Shown piece after piece: positions 1 to 9,156 of a stretch of DNA of 41,618 nucleotides. A program made the position numbers and the translations under genes. Below the pieces are notes generated by a model, which did no database searches, was not told the DNA's origin, and saw only the letters and a program-made list of their open reading frames with translations. Numbering within the stretch: position 1 is the stretch's first letter; each line of letters starts with the position of its first letter. The stretch is from Alphaproteobacteria bacterium (lineage in GTDB: Bacteria; Pseudomonadota; Alphaproteobacteria; Rhodobacterales; Rhodobacteraceae): contig JAUIAS010000029.1 in NCBI GenBank assembly GCA_030425395.1, forward strand, positions 1-41,618, written 5' to 3'.

Positions 1-1
1 C

Positions 2-1351
2 AAGGTCGCGCCACCTGCGCGCGAGCGTGTGTTCGCGGTCAACACGGATGTGGCCACGCTGGAAACGATTGCGCCGGTGCTGGACGTATTTGGCGAAGTT
101 CAGAGCCGACGATCGCTGGAACTGCGACGCGCGGTCGGCGGACGTGTCGTGTTCCTCGCTCCGGCATTCGAGGAAGGCGGCACCGTGCTGGCCGGTGATC
201 TTTTGTTGCGCGTTGATCAGGCGGATGCGCGGGCCGCGCTGGATCGGGCGCGGACCGATGTTGCGGATGCCGAAGCTGAACAGCGTGACGCAACCCGCGC
301 CCTTGCGCTGGCGCGGGATGAATTGGTGGCGGCGCAAGATCAGGCCGATTTGCGGGTTCGCGCACAGCAGCGTCAGGTGGATTTGGCGGAACGGGGTGTC
401 GGCACCGCCGCCGCGGTGGAGAATGCCGAATTGGCCGCCGTTTCAGCGCGGCAGGCGGTGCTGTCTCGCAGGCTGGCGCTGGCGCAGGCCGAGGCGCGGC
501 TTGATCAGGCGGCAACGCGCCTGACCCGGATGGAGATCGCGGTGGCCGATGCTGAACGCACCTTGGCCGACACCGAGATGTTCGCGCCATTTGCTGGCAC
601 CCTGTCCGGTGTGTCCGTTGCCGAAGGGCGGCTGGTGTCCCAGAATGAGAAGTTGGCGCAATTGGTTGACGCAAATGCGCTGGAAGTGGTGTTCCGGGTC
701 TCGACGGCCCAATACGCTCGCCTGATTGATGCCAATGGTGCCGTGCGCCCGGCCCCTGTGGCGGTGTTTCTGGAAGGCGCGGGAACCGGTCTGGCGGGGC
801 AGGGCCTGCTCAGCCGGGACAGCGCCGGTGGGGGTGACTTGCGCACCGGCCGCTTGCTCTATGCCCGGTTGGATGAGGCGACAGGCTTCAAACCCGGCGA
901 TTTTGTTTCGGTTCGTGTGACCGAACCAGAAGTCAGCGGTGTCGCCCGGTTGCCCGCCACCGCCTACGGCGCGGATGGGGCGGTTCTGGTTCTGGGCGAA
1001 GACGACCGGCTTGAGGCCTTGCCGGTCAAGCTGATCCGCAGGCAGGGCGATACGGTTCTTGTGCGGGGGGACGGTCTTGCCGGCCGGCAGGTGGTGCGGT
1101 CGCGCACGCCGCTGTTGGGACCGGGGATCAAGGTACGCCCGATTGCCCCGGTGCAGGAGGGTGCAACGCTGGAACCCGTTGCGGAGGAATTTGTCGAACT
1201 GACCGATGAACGGCGCGCGCGGCTGGTCGCCTTTGTCGAAGGCAACAAGCGGATGCCCGATGAAATGCGCCAACGCATCCTGAGCCGACTAGCGGGCGAC
1301 AAGGTTCCGGCCCAGTTGGTGAACCGCATCGAAGCGCGCATGGGGGGCTGA
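2..1351 (+). CDS. RND efflux periplasmic adaptor (HlyD/MFP family), 5' partial
   Basis: Periplasmic adaptor that would link an inner-membrane RND pump to an outer-membrane channel. The frame is open to the left edge, so the N-terminus with its signal or membrane anchor is missing; the GTG at 29 is internal. Visible order: first half of the lipoyl/barrel-sandwich domain (VGGRVVFLAPAFEEGGTV), a long alanine- and arginine-rich coiled-coil hairpin (about residues 65-185), the second lipoyl half (APFAGTLSGVSVAEGRLV), then beta-barrel and membrane-proximal parts. An unusual tail of about 60 residues follows the expected end (VELTDERRARLVAFVEG onward, rich in Arg/Glu). The stop lies three bases before the pump gene, so the two are one operon. 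Family call is firm; substrate unknown. Confidence 0.9.
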   Translation, partial: KVAPPARERVFAVNTDVATLETIAPVLDVFGEVQSRRSLELRRAVGGRVVFLAPAFEEGGTVLAGDLLLRVDQADARAALDRARTDVADAEAEQRDATRALALARDELVAAQDQADLRVRAQQRQVDLAERGVGTAAAVENAELAAVSARQAVLSRRLALAQAEARLDQAATRLTRMEIAVADAERTLADTEMFAPFAGTLSGVSVAEGRLVSQNEKLAQLVDANALEVVFRVSTAQYARLIDANGAVRPAPVAVFLEGAGTGLAGQGLLSRDSAGGGDLRTGRLLYARLDEATGFKPGDFVSVRVTEPEVSGVARLPATAYGADGAVLVLGEDDRLEALPVKLIRRQGDTVLVRGDGLAGRQVVRSRTPLLGPGIKVRPIAPVQEGATLEPVAEEFVELTDERRARLVAFVEGNKRMPDEMRQRILSRLAGDKVPAQLVNRIEARMGG

Positions 1352-1354
1352 CCG

Positions 1355-4300
1355 ATGGCCTATGCCCAGACCGGCAGCGGCGGTGTTCTTTCCTACTTCA
1401 CACGCCACCGAACCGCCGCGAACCTTCTGTTGATCGTGTTGTTGGTGTTTGGCTTGACCGCAGCTCCGAACATGCGCGCCCAGTTTTTCCCGGACGTCAT
1501 TGTCGACACGGTCAGCGTCAGCACGGTTTGGGACGGGGCCGGCCCGGAAGATGTCGACAGCGCGATTGTACAGGTTCTTGAGCCGGCGCTGCTGGCCGTC
1601 GACGGTGTGGAATCCAGCAGTGCTTTTTCTCGTGAGGGCAGGGGCAGCATAACGCTGGACTTCGAACCCGGCTGGGACATGTCGCGTGCCGCCGAAGACG
1701 TGCAATCGGCCATTGACCAGATCACGACTCTCCCGGATGAAGCCGAAGATCCCATCGTGCGTCGTGGTGCATGGCGCGATCGGGTGACGGATGTCGTGTT
1801 GACGGGCCCGGTGGGGACGACGCAGCTTGCCCTGTTTGCCGATGAACTGGTCACGCGCCTGTTCGCCGCTGGGGTGACGCGCACCACGATCACCGGCGTT
1901 GTGGCCCCGCGCACAGTGGTCGAGGTGCCGTCCGCGCATTTGGTATCCTACGACGTTTCAATCTCTGCCATCGCGACGGCGATTGCCGAAGAGGTCGATT
2001 CGAACCCGGCGGGGGATGTGTCCGGGGCCAACGCCCGCGTGCGCACCGGTGTTGAAAAACGCGCGCCCGCAGACATTGCCGCGATAGTCTTGCGCGCCAA
2101 CCCGGACGGATCGAACCTGACGGTGGGGGATGTGGCCACGATACGGGTCGAGGGCGTTGATCGTGCGCAAAGCCTCTTTGTGGCGGACAACCCCGCGATC
2201 ACCGTCCGCGTGGACCGGTCGGACGCAGGCGATGCCATCGCCATTCAGCATCAGGTCGAAGACGTCGCCCGACAGATGGAAGCCAGCCTGCCGATGGGCG
2301 TCCAGATCGAGTTGATCCGCACCCGAGCCGAAGCGATCACCGGGCGTTTGAACATCCTTCTGGACAATGGCCTTATGGGCTTGGGTCTGGTTCTTGCGCT
2401 GTTGTTTCTGTTTCTCAATGCGCGCACGGCTTTCTGGGTGGCGGCGGGCATTCCCGCTGCGATGGCCGCTGCAATCGCGATCATGTATGTGGGCGGCGTG
2501 ACCCTGAACATGGTCAGCCTGTTCGGTCTGATCATTACGCTGGGCATTGTGGTCGACGATGCAATTGTGGTGGGCGAACACGCCGATTTCCGGGCTAGGC
2601 GTTTGGGCGAGCCACCGGTTGTCGCCGCTGAAAATGCGGCGCGTGCCATGGCGATGCCGGTGTTCGCGGCGACCCTGACAACGGTCATCGCTTTCTTTGG
2701 TCTTGTTGCGGTTGGAGGGCGGTTTGGCGATCTGATCCGCGATATTCCCTATACGGTGATTGCGGTTCTATCCGCGTCGCTGATCGAATGTTTTCTGATC
2801 TTGCCGCATCACATGTCACATGCGCTGAAACACGCCGGGCAGGCCAAGTGGTATGATCTGCCCAGCCGGGTGGTAAACCGGGGCTTTGATTTCATGCGGG
2901 ACCGGGCATTTCGGCCGTTGATGCGTGGGGTGGTGGCGGCGCGCTATGTCGTTCTGGCCGGGGTGATTGCCATCTTGGCCACTCAGATCGCGGGGTTCAT
3001 CCGGGGCGATGTTCAGTGGCGGTTCTTCAATGCCCCTGAAATGGGCACCGTGACCGGCAATTTTGCCATGGTCGAAGGCGCAACCCGCGACGACACGCTG
3101 GCCATGATGCGGGAAATGCAGCGCGCGACCGAAGAACTGGGGCAGGAATACGAAGAGCGCCACGGACGTAACCCGATAGATTATGTGCTGGCCCAAATCG
3201 GCGCGAACGCGGGGCGCGGGCTGTCCGGCGTTGCATCCAAGGACAGCGACCTTCTTGGGGGGATTACCATCGAATTGATCGACGCCGACCTGCGTCCTTA
3301 TTCCAGCTTTGCTTTCGTCGCCGAATTGCAGGATCGCGTGCGCCAACATCCACTGGCCGAAACCGTTACGTTTCGGGGATGGCGCTCGGGGCCGGGAGGC
3401 GATGCGCTGGATGTCGAATTCTATGGCGCGACGGTTCAGACCCTCAAGGACGCGAGCGAGGCTCTTCAAACCGCGCTGGCGCAATTTCCCGAGGTATCGG
3501 CGCTTCAGGATACATTGGCCTACGACAAGGAAGAACTGATCCTTGATTTGACGCCAACCGGTCAGGCTTTGGGCTTTTCCATTGATGCATTGGGTCGCGT
3601 GCTGCGCGCGCGTCTTGGCGGGCTTGAGGCAGCAACTTTTCCCGACGGGCCGCGTTCAGCCGAAATCCGGGTGGAACTGCCCCAAGGCGAACAGACCGCC
3701 GATTTCCTTGAACGGATGCTGATCAGAACGCCCACTGGCGATTATGTGCCGCTGGCCGATCTGGTCACCGTGACCCGACAGACGGGATTTTCCACTGTGC
3801 GCCGGGAAAACGGGCTGCGCGTGGTTTCGGTCACCGGTGATTTGTCCGAAGACGATCCGGCCCGCGCCGAAGAGATCATGACCATTCTCGAAACGGATAT
3901 CCTGCCTCGGATCGCCAGCGAACAGCAGGTTGAATTCCGCCTGTCAGGACTCAGCGAACAGGAAAACGAATTCCTGTCGGATGCAATGACGGGGCTGGTG
4001 CTGTGTCTTACCGGGATCTACCTTGTGCTGTCCTGGATATTCTCAAGCTGGACGCGTCCGTTGGTCGTGATGGCGATCATTCCTTTCGGCTTGGTTGGAA
4101 CCATATACGGCCATATCCTTTGGGACGTTCCGCTTAGCATGTTCACGGTGGTGGGGCTGTTGGGGATGACCGGGATCATCATCAACGATTCCATTGTTCT
4201 GGTGACGACCATTGACCAATACGCCGCTGACCGCGGGTTGGTGCCGTCTATCGTGGATGCGGCGGCGGACAGGTTGCGGCCGGTTCTTTTGACGACACTG

Positions 4301-4753
4301 ACAACGGTTCTGGGACTGGCCCCCTTGCTATATGAACAATCCCAACAGGCGCAGTTTCTGAAGCCGACGGTGATCACGCTTGTCTATGGTCTGGGCTTTG
4401 GCATGTTCCTTGTCTTGCTGCTGGTGCCGGCTCTGGTTGCGATGCAACAGGATTTGGGCGCAAGATTGACTGGTCTGCGACGCGGGTTGGGGCACCGGCA
4501 TCGGGGTATGCGGGTGTCGGTCCGGATCGCGGCGGCGGGATGTGCGGTTTGGTTGGCCACGACTGTCGGTCATGTTCTGGTTACCGGCGATCTTCTCCCG
4601 GCCCTAGCCGGATATTCCGGGCCCTTGTCATCGCTGACGCCGGGGCGCGCGGCATTTGCCATGTTTGCCGGTGGCGCAGCGATCTGGCTGATAGCGATGC
4701 AAATCGGGACAGGCGTGATCCTGAGACTGGGCCGCCGTTCCGCGCGAAGTTGA
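1355..4753 (+). CDS. RND-family efflux pump, inner-membrane permease
   Basis: Proton-driven multidrug or metabolite exporter of the AcrB/HAE1 type, acting as a trimer in the inner membrane with the upstream adaptor. At 1132 residues it is slightly longer than the usual 1030-1050. It begins SYFTRHRTAANLLLIVLLVF (TM1), has a large periplasmic loop (PDVIVDTVSVSTVWDGAGPEDV, typical porter start), then TM2-TM6. TM4 carries the paired aspartates of the proton relay (GIVVDDAIVVGEH). The second half repeats the plan, with IINDSIVLVTT at the equivalent place. Two extra C-terminal hydrophobic segments (about residues 1050-1125) explain the added length. ATG follows the adaptor stop by three bases. It ends two bases from the convergent DsbD-like gene. 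Substrate cannot be read from sequence. Confidence 0.95.
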   Translation: MAYAQTGSGGVLSYFTRHRTAANLLLIVLLVFGLTAAPNMRAQFFPDVIVDTVSVSTVWDGAGPEDVDSAIVQVLEPALLAVDGVESSSAFSREGRGSITLDFEPGWDMSRAAEDVQSAIDQITTLPDEAEDPIVRRGAWRDRVTDVVLTGPVGTTQLALFADELVTRLFAAGVTRTTITGVVAPRTVVEVPSAHLVSYDVSISAIATAIAEEVDSNPAGDVSGANARVRTGVEKRAPADIAAIVLRANPDGSNLTVGDVATIRVEGVDRAQSLFVADNPAITVRVDRSDAGDAIAIQHQVEDVARQMEASLPMGVQIELIRTRAEAITGRLNILLDNGLMGLGLVLALLFLFLNARTAFWVAAGIPAAMAAAIAIMYVGGVTLNMVSLFGLIITLGIVVDDAIVVGEHADFRARRLGEPPVVAAENAARAMAMPVFAATLTTVIAFFGLVAVGGRFGDLIRDIPYTVIAVLSASLIECFLILPHHMSHALKHAGQAKWYDLPSRVVNRGFDFMRDRAFRPLMRGVVAARYVVLAGVIAILATQIAGFIRGDVQWRFFNAPEMGTVTGNFAMVEGATRDDTLAMMREMQRATEELGQEYEERHGRNPIDYVLAQIGANAGRGLSGVASKDSDLLGGITIELIDADLRPYSSFAFVAELQDRVRQHPLAETVTFRGWRSGPGGDALDVEFYGATVQTLKDASEALQTALAQFPEVSALQDTLAYDKEELILDLTPTGQALGFSIDALGRVLRARLGGLEAATFPDGPRSAEIRVELPQGEQTADFLERMLIRTPTGDYVPLADLVTVTRQTGFSTVRRENGLRVVSVTGDLSEDDPARAEEIMTILETDILPRIASEQQVEFRLSGLSEQENEFLSDAMTGLVLCLTGIYLVLSWIFSSWTRPLVVMAIIPFGLVGTIYGHILWDVPLSMFTVVGLLGMTGIIINDSIVLVTTIDQYAADRGLVPSIVDAAADRLRPVLLTTLTTVLGLAPLLYEQSQQAQFLKPTVITLVYGLGFGMFLVLLLVPALVAMQQDLGARLTGLRRGLGHRHRGMRVSVRIAAAGCAVWLATTVGHVLVTGDLLPALAGYSGPLSSLTPGRAAFAMFAGGAAIWLIAMQIGTGVILRLGRRSARS

Positions 4754-4755
4754 AC

Positions 4756-5625
4756 TTACCCCGCGGAGCAGCCGTGGATTTCCACCGATTTTCCAGAACC
4801 GATCACGGTGATCGTCATCGCTGAGCGGTCAATCGCGATCATTCCGCCCTCGGGGTGCATCAGGTCGGCGTCGGCGACCAGAGTGCCCGAATCCCAATGG
4901 GTTGCGCTCTCGGATGACCAGAGCGACGGGTCGTTCGGTTCAAACACCACGGCCTCGCGCCCGTCTATGGGTGGCATGGCAACACGCGCCACAACACGCA
5001 GTCCACCGGCGACGGGGGACAATTCGCAGGAAGCTTTGGTAACCCCCGCTTCGGATTGCGAAAACGGAGCCTGGGCCATCGCGGCGGCAATCCGTGGGTC
5101 GCGGCCTGAAGTTTTGTCCAGATCCGCGGCAAAATTCAGCTCTGCGGGGATACACACATCCTTGCAGATCCCGAATTCGATACGGCCCGAGAGATGGATT
5201 TCCTGACCGGCCCTGCTTGGTGTGATCCGAAGCGGCAGAACCAGTTCATCCTTGTAGCCGATCGACCGCATCCCGTTCTGGTCAAACACGATCGGAGTGG
5301 GCCAGACGATCTCCACATTCCCCACATTGCGCGATCCCTGCCAGTCGAACAGCGGCGGGATACCCGCATCACCCGGCGCACGCCAATAGGTCTTCCAACC
5401 ATCGGCAAGCCGAAGATGCAGCGCGGCTTGATGGTCGCCTTGTCTTAGCGGACCACCATCTAGAACCTCGATGCGGGCGAGATTTCCGTTCGTTAACCCA
5501 TCGGCTGATGCGGGCAGGCCGCTGGCAAACAAAGACAGGGCCAAAGAGGGTGCCAAAACCAAAGAGCGGAACAGAGTCCGGGCCAGCGAAGGGCAGTGCG
5601 GGGCAAGTGGCAACAAATGCGTCAT
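4756..5625 (-). CDS. Secreted DsbD N-terminal (alpha) domain protein
   Basis: A 289-residue exported protein resembling the periplasmic alpha domain of the thiol:disulfide reductase DsbD, without DsbD's membrane or thioredoxin parts. A Sec-type signal is visible (hydrophobic residues 20-40, ending near ASA-DG). The domain shows GWKTYWRAPGDAGIPPLFDW (about residues 76-95), and FGICKDVCIPAEL with Cys154 and Cys158, the likely redox pair. One further Cys lies near the C-terminus (HGCSAG). It may deliver electrons to periplasmic substrates or to a ScsB/CcdA-like partner encoded elsewhere; that role is inference. No clear Shine-Dalgarno precedes ATG 5625. It is divergent from yqgE and convergent with the RND pump. 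Confidence 0.85.
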   Translation of the reverse strand: MTHLLPLAPHCPSLARTLFRSLVLAPSLALSLFASGLPASADGLTNGNLARIEVLDGGPLRQGDHQAALHLRLADGWKTYWRAPGDAGIPPLFDWQGSRNVGNVEIVWPTPIVFDQNGMRSIGYKDELVLPLRITPSRAGQEIHLSGRIEFGICKDVCIPAELNFAADLDKTSGRDPRIAAAMAQAPFSQSEAGVTKASCELSPVAGGLRVVARVAMPPIDGREAVVFEPNDPSLWSSESATHWDSGTLVADADLMHPEGGMIAIDRSAMTITVIGSGKSVEIHGCSAG

Positions 5626-5692
5626 TCCATGTAAATGGCGCAGGGACCGCTGAAATCCAAGTCACATTCAGGATATCTTGCGTGACTGAATT

Positions 5693-5710
5693 ATCACCCG
5701 GGTCGGTGAT
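5693..5710. promoter_or_regulatory. 6-6-6 dyad in the dsbD-like/yqgE divergent spacer
   Basis: ATCACC, six bases, then GGTGAT form a perfect inverted repeat midway between two divergent genes. It could be an operator or a small hairpin in either leader. The rest of the 184-base spacer shows no clear promoter hexamers to my eye. Confidence 0.3.
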
Positions 5711-5809
5711 CGGTGTGGCCGCGCGGCCTTGAACTTGGTCGTGCGATTGCCCATCCTCAGGCAGGGACAGGCACCGAAGCCGGTTGCCATCGTCAAGGAA
5801 GGGACCACC

Positions 5810-6358
5810 GTGAACCTGACCGGAAACCTGTTGATCGCGATGCCCGGAATGGGCGACCCGAGGTTCGAACACTCGGTCGTTTTGATGTGCGATCACAGTG
5901 GCGACGGGGCTATGGGCCTGATCATCAACAAACCTCTTGCCGATCTGCGGTCCGGGGATCTGCTGGATCAATTGGATATCAGCAGCGCCCAGTCGGACGA
6001 ACGGGTCTACTTTGGCGGGCCGGTGGAAACCGGGCGCGGCTTTGTTCTGCATGGGATTGATTATCGGTCACGACTGCAATCGCTTGTGATAGATGACACA
6101 TTCGCAATGACCGCCACGATGGACATTCTTGAGGATGTAGCCGAGGGCAAAGGTCCGGCCGACACGATTATCGCGCTGGGGTATTCGGGATGGGGGCCGG
6201 GGCAACTCGAATCTGAAATCGCGCAGAACGCATGGCTTACGGCGGCGGCGGATCCGGCGCTTGTCTTTGCCACGCCGGACGCTGACAAGTGGTCGCGGGC
6301 ACTGGTGGGTATCGGTGTTGATCCGCGTCTTTTGTCGTCAGAGGCAGGGCGCGCCTGA
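5810..6358 (+). CDS. yqgE: YqgE/AlgH family protein (UPF0301)
   Basis: A 182-residue member of the YqgE/AlgH family, cytosolic, of poorly defined function (linked to alginate regulation in Pseudomonas). The hallmark start [20 protein letters not shown] and the motifs [11 protein letters not shown] and [16 protein letters not shown] are all present, as is the late [15 protein letters not shown] chose GTG 5810 because AAGGAAGGG lies just upstream (5795-5803) and the family begins at this residue. A TTG at 5729 would add 27 unrelated residues. Its stop is three bases from the convergent sua5 stop. Confidence 0.92.
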   Translation: MNLTGNLLIAMPGMGDPRFEHSVVLMCDHSGDGAMGLIINKPLADLRSGDLLDQLDISSAQSDERVYFGGPVETGRGFVLHGIDYRSRLQSLVIDDTFAMTATMDILEDVAEGKGPADTIIALGYSGWGPGQLESEIAQNAWLTAAADPALVFATPDADKWSRALVGIGVDPRLLSSEAGRA

Positions 6359-6361
6359 AGA

Positions 6362-7312
6362 TCAGCTTTCGCGTGGCGCAGCAGCGCGACGCAAGCGATC
6401 ATTGATCGCGCGGCCCAGACCCGTTTCGGGGATCGGTGCCACAGCAATGGGGGCTCCTGTCGCATCAAGGCGATGGAGATACTCGAATAGGTTTGCGGCA
6501 GCTTCTGCAAGGTCACCCGATTGCGACAGGTTGAGAGTGCCCGGTACATCGCCAAAGCCAAGCATGACTTCGTCGTTGGCCGCTTTGCGCGCGTTTAACC
6601 GCACTGCAGCACCGGGCGCGTAGTGCGATCCCATCTGGCCCGGTGCGTTCAACGTGTCGTTCTCGCCATGGCGGTGCAGAGAGGCGGCGAGGAGCGCCTC
6701 GACCCTTTCCGCTGAAATGCCACCTTCGCGCAGCAGCGTCACCTGCTGGTCGGATACCCCGAGAATTGTCGATTCCAATCCCACCGGGCAGGCACCGCCA
6801 TCGACAATCGCGTCAATGCGCCCGGACAACCCATCCCGAACATGCGCGGGCCGGGTAGGGCTGATGCGCCCCGACGGGTTGGCCGACGGGGCAGCGACCG
6901 GCCCGTCAAACGCCGCCAAAAGCGCCCGCGCCACGGGATGGGCAGGCACACGAATGGCAACCGTCGGCAAACCCGCAGTGACCAGCGATGACAGACCGTG
7001 CCCGTCGCGCAAAGGTGCCACGATACTGAGTGGTCCCGGCCAGAACGCCGCTGCGATGCGATCGGTCGTTTCCGACCAGGCGATATAGCGCCGTGCGTGT
7101 TCGATGTCGGGCACATGAACGATCAGGGGGTTGAAGCTGGGCCGTCCCTTGGCTTCATAGATGGCGGCAACCGCTGTGCCGTTCCGGGCATCCGCTCCGA
7201 GCCCATAGACCGTCTCGGTCGGGAAGGCGACAAGCCCGCCCGCCCGCAGAATGCCGGCGGCCTGCGTTATTCCGTCATCGTCGGTGGCAATGATCCGTGT
7301 TGTGCTGTCCAT
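6362..7312 (-). CDS. sua5: L-threonylcarbamoyladenylate synthase (Sua5/YrdC family)
   Basis: Makes threonylcarbamoyl-AMP from threonine, bicarbonate and ATP, the first step of the universal t6A37 modification of ANN-decoding tRNAs. The 316 residues fit the long Sua5 form: YrdC domain (GGLVAFPTETVYGLGADA near the start, KGRPSFNPLIVHV, SANPSGRISPT) followed by a linker and the smaller Sua5 domain (PGQMGSHYAPGAAVRLNARK). The frame is open further upstream, but ATG 7312 gives the family N-terminus and has a GAGG-type ribosome site. It is a single gene, convergent with yqgE and divergent from the acyl-CoA dehydrogenase gene. Confidence 0.95.
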   Translation of the reverse strand: MDSTTRIIATDDDGITQAAGILRAGGLVAFPTETVYGLGADARNGTAVAAIYEAKGRPSFNPLIVHVPDIEHARRYIAWSETTDRIAAAFWPGPLSIVAPLRDGHGLSSLVTAGLPTVAIRVPAHPVARALLAAFDGPVAAPSANPSGRISPTRPAHVRDGLSGRIDAIVDGGACPVGLESTILGVSDQQVTLLREGGISAERVEALLAASLHRHGENDTLNAPGQMGSHYAPGAAVRLNARKAANDEVMLGFGDVPGTLNLSQSGDLAEAAANLFEYLHRLDATGAPIAVAPIPETGLGRAINDRLRRAAAPRES

Positions 7313-7435
7313 GACCTCGTGACGCCGCGTTTTGGTTGCGAACTGGGCTTGAGTGCTTTTGGTATGAACCCACCCCGGGTGCAAGTGCGCCCGGAGGAAA
7401 CCACACACGCGTTCCCGCCGACCTGGAGGCAAGCC

Positions 7436-9154
7436 ATGCCCTATCGCGCCCCCGTTGCCGATTATCAGTTCATCTTTGACCATGTTGTTCGCCTCCGGCA
7501 AGCCACTGAGACAGAGAAGTTCGCCGAAGCGTCTTCTGACGTTGTTTCTGCGATTCTGAACGAAGCCGGGCGGATGGCCGAAGATGTTCTGGATCCCCTT
7601 CGGCGCAGTGGCGATCTGCATCCCTCCAAGCTGGAAAACGGTGTGGTTCGCACGCCGCCGGGCTTTGCCGAAGGCTGGAAGGCCATATCAGAAGGCGGCT
7701 GGCTGGCGACGTCGGCATCCGAAGAATTCGGCGGCATGGGTCTGCCCATGACGGTGACCACCGCGGTAAACGAATTCCAAAGCGGATCTTGCATCGCGAT
7801 GAATGTCGCAACGTTGATGAACCAAGGCCAGATCGAGGCGTTGGAACACCACGCCAGCGATGAGATCAAGGCAATCTATCTGCCCAAACTGGTGTCGGGG
7901 GAATGGTCAGGCACGATGAACCTGACAGAGCCACAGGCCGGATCAGACGTTGGGGCGCTGTCCACCAAGGCAGAACCCAACGGTGACGGGACATATGCGA
8001 TTACTGGCCAGAAAATCTATATCAGCTGGGGCGACAGCGACATGGTCGAGAATGTCAGCCACCTTGTTCTTGCCCGCCTGCCCGGGGCGGTCGCGGGAAC
8101 AAAGGGGATCAGTCTGTTTCTTGTTCCCAAATACATCCCGGATGAAGACGGCAATCCCGGTGTGGCCAATGATCTTCGGGTCGTTTCGTTGGAACACAAG
8201 CTGGGTCTGCACGCGTCACCGACCTGTGTGATGCAGTATGACGGTGCAACCGGGTGGTTGATCGGCGCAGAAGGCGGCGGCATGGCGGCGATGTTCACGA
8301 TGATGAACAATGCGCGGCTGGGCGTCGGCACACAAGGCGTGGGTGTGGCGGAAGGGGCCTACCAGCAGGCTTTGGCCTATGCTCTTGATCGCAAACAGGG
8401 CCGCACCGGAACCGACGCAGGCGTCATTGCCGATCATGCGGACGTTCGCAGGATGCTGATGACCATGAAAGCCGATATTTTCGCGGCGCGATCCATCGCC
8501 TTGTCCTGCGCCGTGGCCATCGACATGCAGCACGCCACCGGTCAGGCCGAATGGGCCGCGCGGGCGGCATTGCTGACCCCGATCAACAAGGCGTTCGGCA
8601 CCGACGTTGGCAACGAAATCGCCAATACCGGTATTCAGGTGCATGGCGGCATGGGCTTTGTCGAAGAAACGGGGGCGGCTCAATTCGCCCGCGATGTGCG
8701 CGTCACCACGATTTATGAGGGCACCAACGGTATTCAGGCGATGGACCTTGTCGCGCGCAAGATGATGGACGGCGGCGAAGCGGCCTTTGGGTTGTTGGAT
8801 GAGATCGAAGCCGAGATCGAGGCTATCAAGACCCGAGCGCCGGAACTTTCCGATCTGGCAGAACAGGTCTGGCAGGCATCTGAAACTCTGCGCGAAACCA
8901 CCGAATGGATGGTGGCGCAGCGTGATCTGAACGATCGTTTCGCAGGGGCGGTTCCTTATTTGCGGGGATTTGCACGTGTGTTGGGTGGGTATTTCCACCT
9001 GCTGGCCGCTGCCGCCGCGCCGGGCACTGCGCGTGTGGCTCTCGCCAAGTTTTACATCACACGCATGTTGCCGGAACACGACGGGTTGCTGGTGCAGGCC
9101 CGCGCCGGGGCCGAAGGGCTCTATGCGCTCAGTTTTGATGATCTGGTGGCCTGA
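7436..9154 (+). CDS. Acyl-CoA dehydrogenase, long form with C-terminal domain
   Basis: FAD enzyme that introduces a double bond alpha-beta to an acyl-CoA thioester. At 572 residues it is the long type, with an extra N-terminal helix region (YQFIFDHVVRLRQA), the classical N/middle/C domains, and a C-terminal domain of about 120 residues. FAD/substrate motifs are visible: MNLTEPQAGSDVG, QKIYISWGD, and VTTIYEGTNGIQAMDLV with the probable catalytic Glu428. ATG 7436 has TGGAGG at 7424-7429 and the family N-terminus; in-frame codons upstream lack support. In roseobacters this architecture includes DmdC (3-methylmercaptopropionyl-CoA dehydrogenase of DMSP catabolism), but sequence inspection alone cannot separate DmdC from generic fatty-acyl paralogs. 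The MBL-fold gene follows after two bases. Confidence 0.93.
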   Translation: MPYRAPVADYQFIFDHVVRLRQATETEKFAEASSDVVSAILNEAGRMAEDVLDPLRRSGDLHPSKLENGVVRTPPGFAEGWKAISEGGWLATSASEEFGGMGLPMTVTTAVNEFQSGSCIAMNVATLMNQGQIEALEHHASDEIKAIYLPKLVSGEWSGTMNLTEPQAGSDVGALSTKAEPNGDGTYAITGQKIYISWGDSDMVENVSHLVLARLPGAVAGTKGISLFLVPKYIPDEDGNPGVANDLRVVSLEHKLGLHASPTCVMQYDGATGWLIGAEGGGMAAMFTMMNNARLGVGTQGVGVAEGAYQQALAYALDRKQGRTGTDAGVIADHADVRRMLMTMKADIFAARSIALSCAVAIDMQHATGQAEWAARAALLTPINKAFGTDVGNEIANTGIQVHGGMGFVEETGAAQFARDVRVTTIYEGTNGIQAMDLVARKMMDGGEAAFGLLDEIEAEIEAIKTRAPELSDLAEQVWQASETLRETTEWMVAQRDLNDRFAGAVPYLRGFARVLGGYFHLLAAAAAPGTARVALAKFYITRMLPEHDGLLVQARAGAEGLYALSFDDLVA

Positions 9155-9156
9155 GG

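Noticed and set aside
5729-5809. N-terminal extension of YqgE from TTG 5729
   Set aside because: The 27 added residues do not belong to the family, and GTG 5810 has a strong ribosome site.
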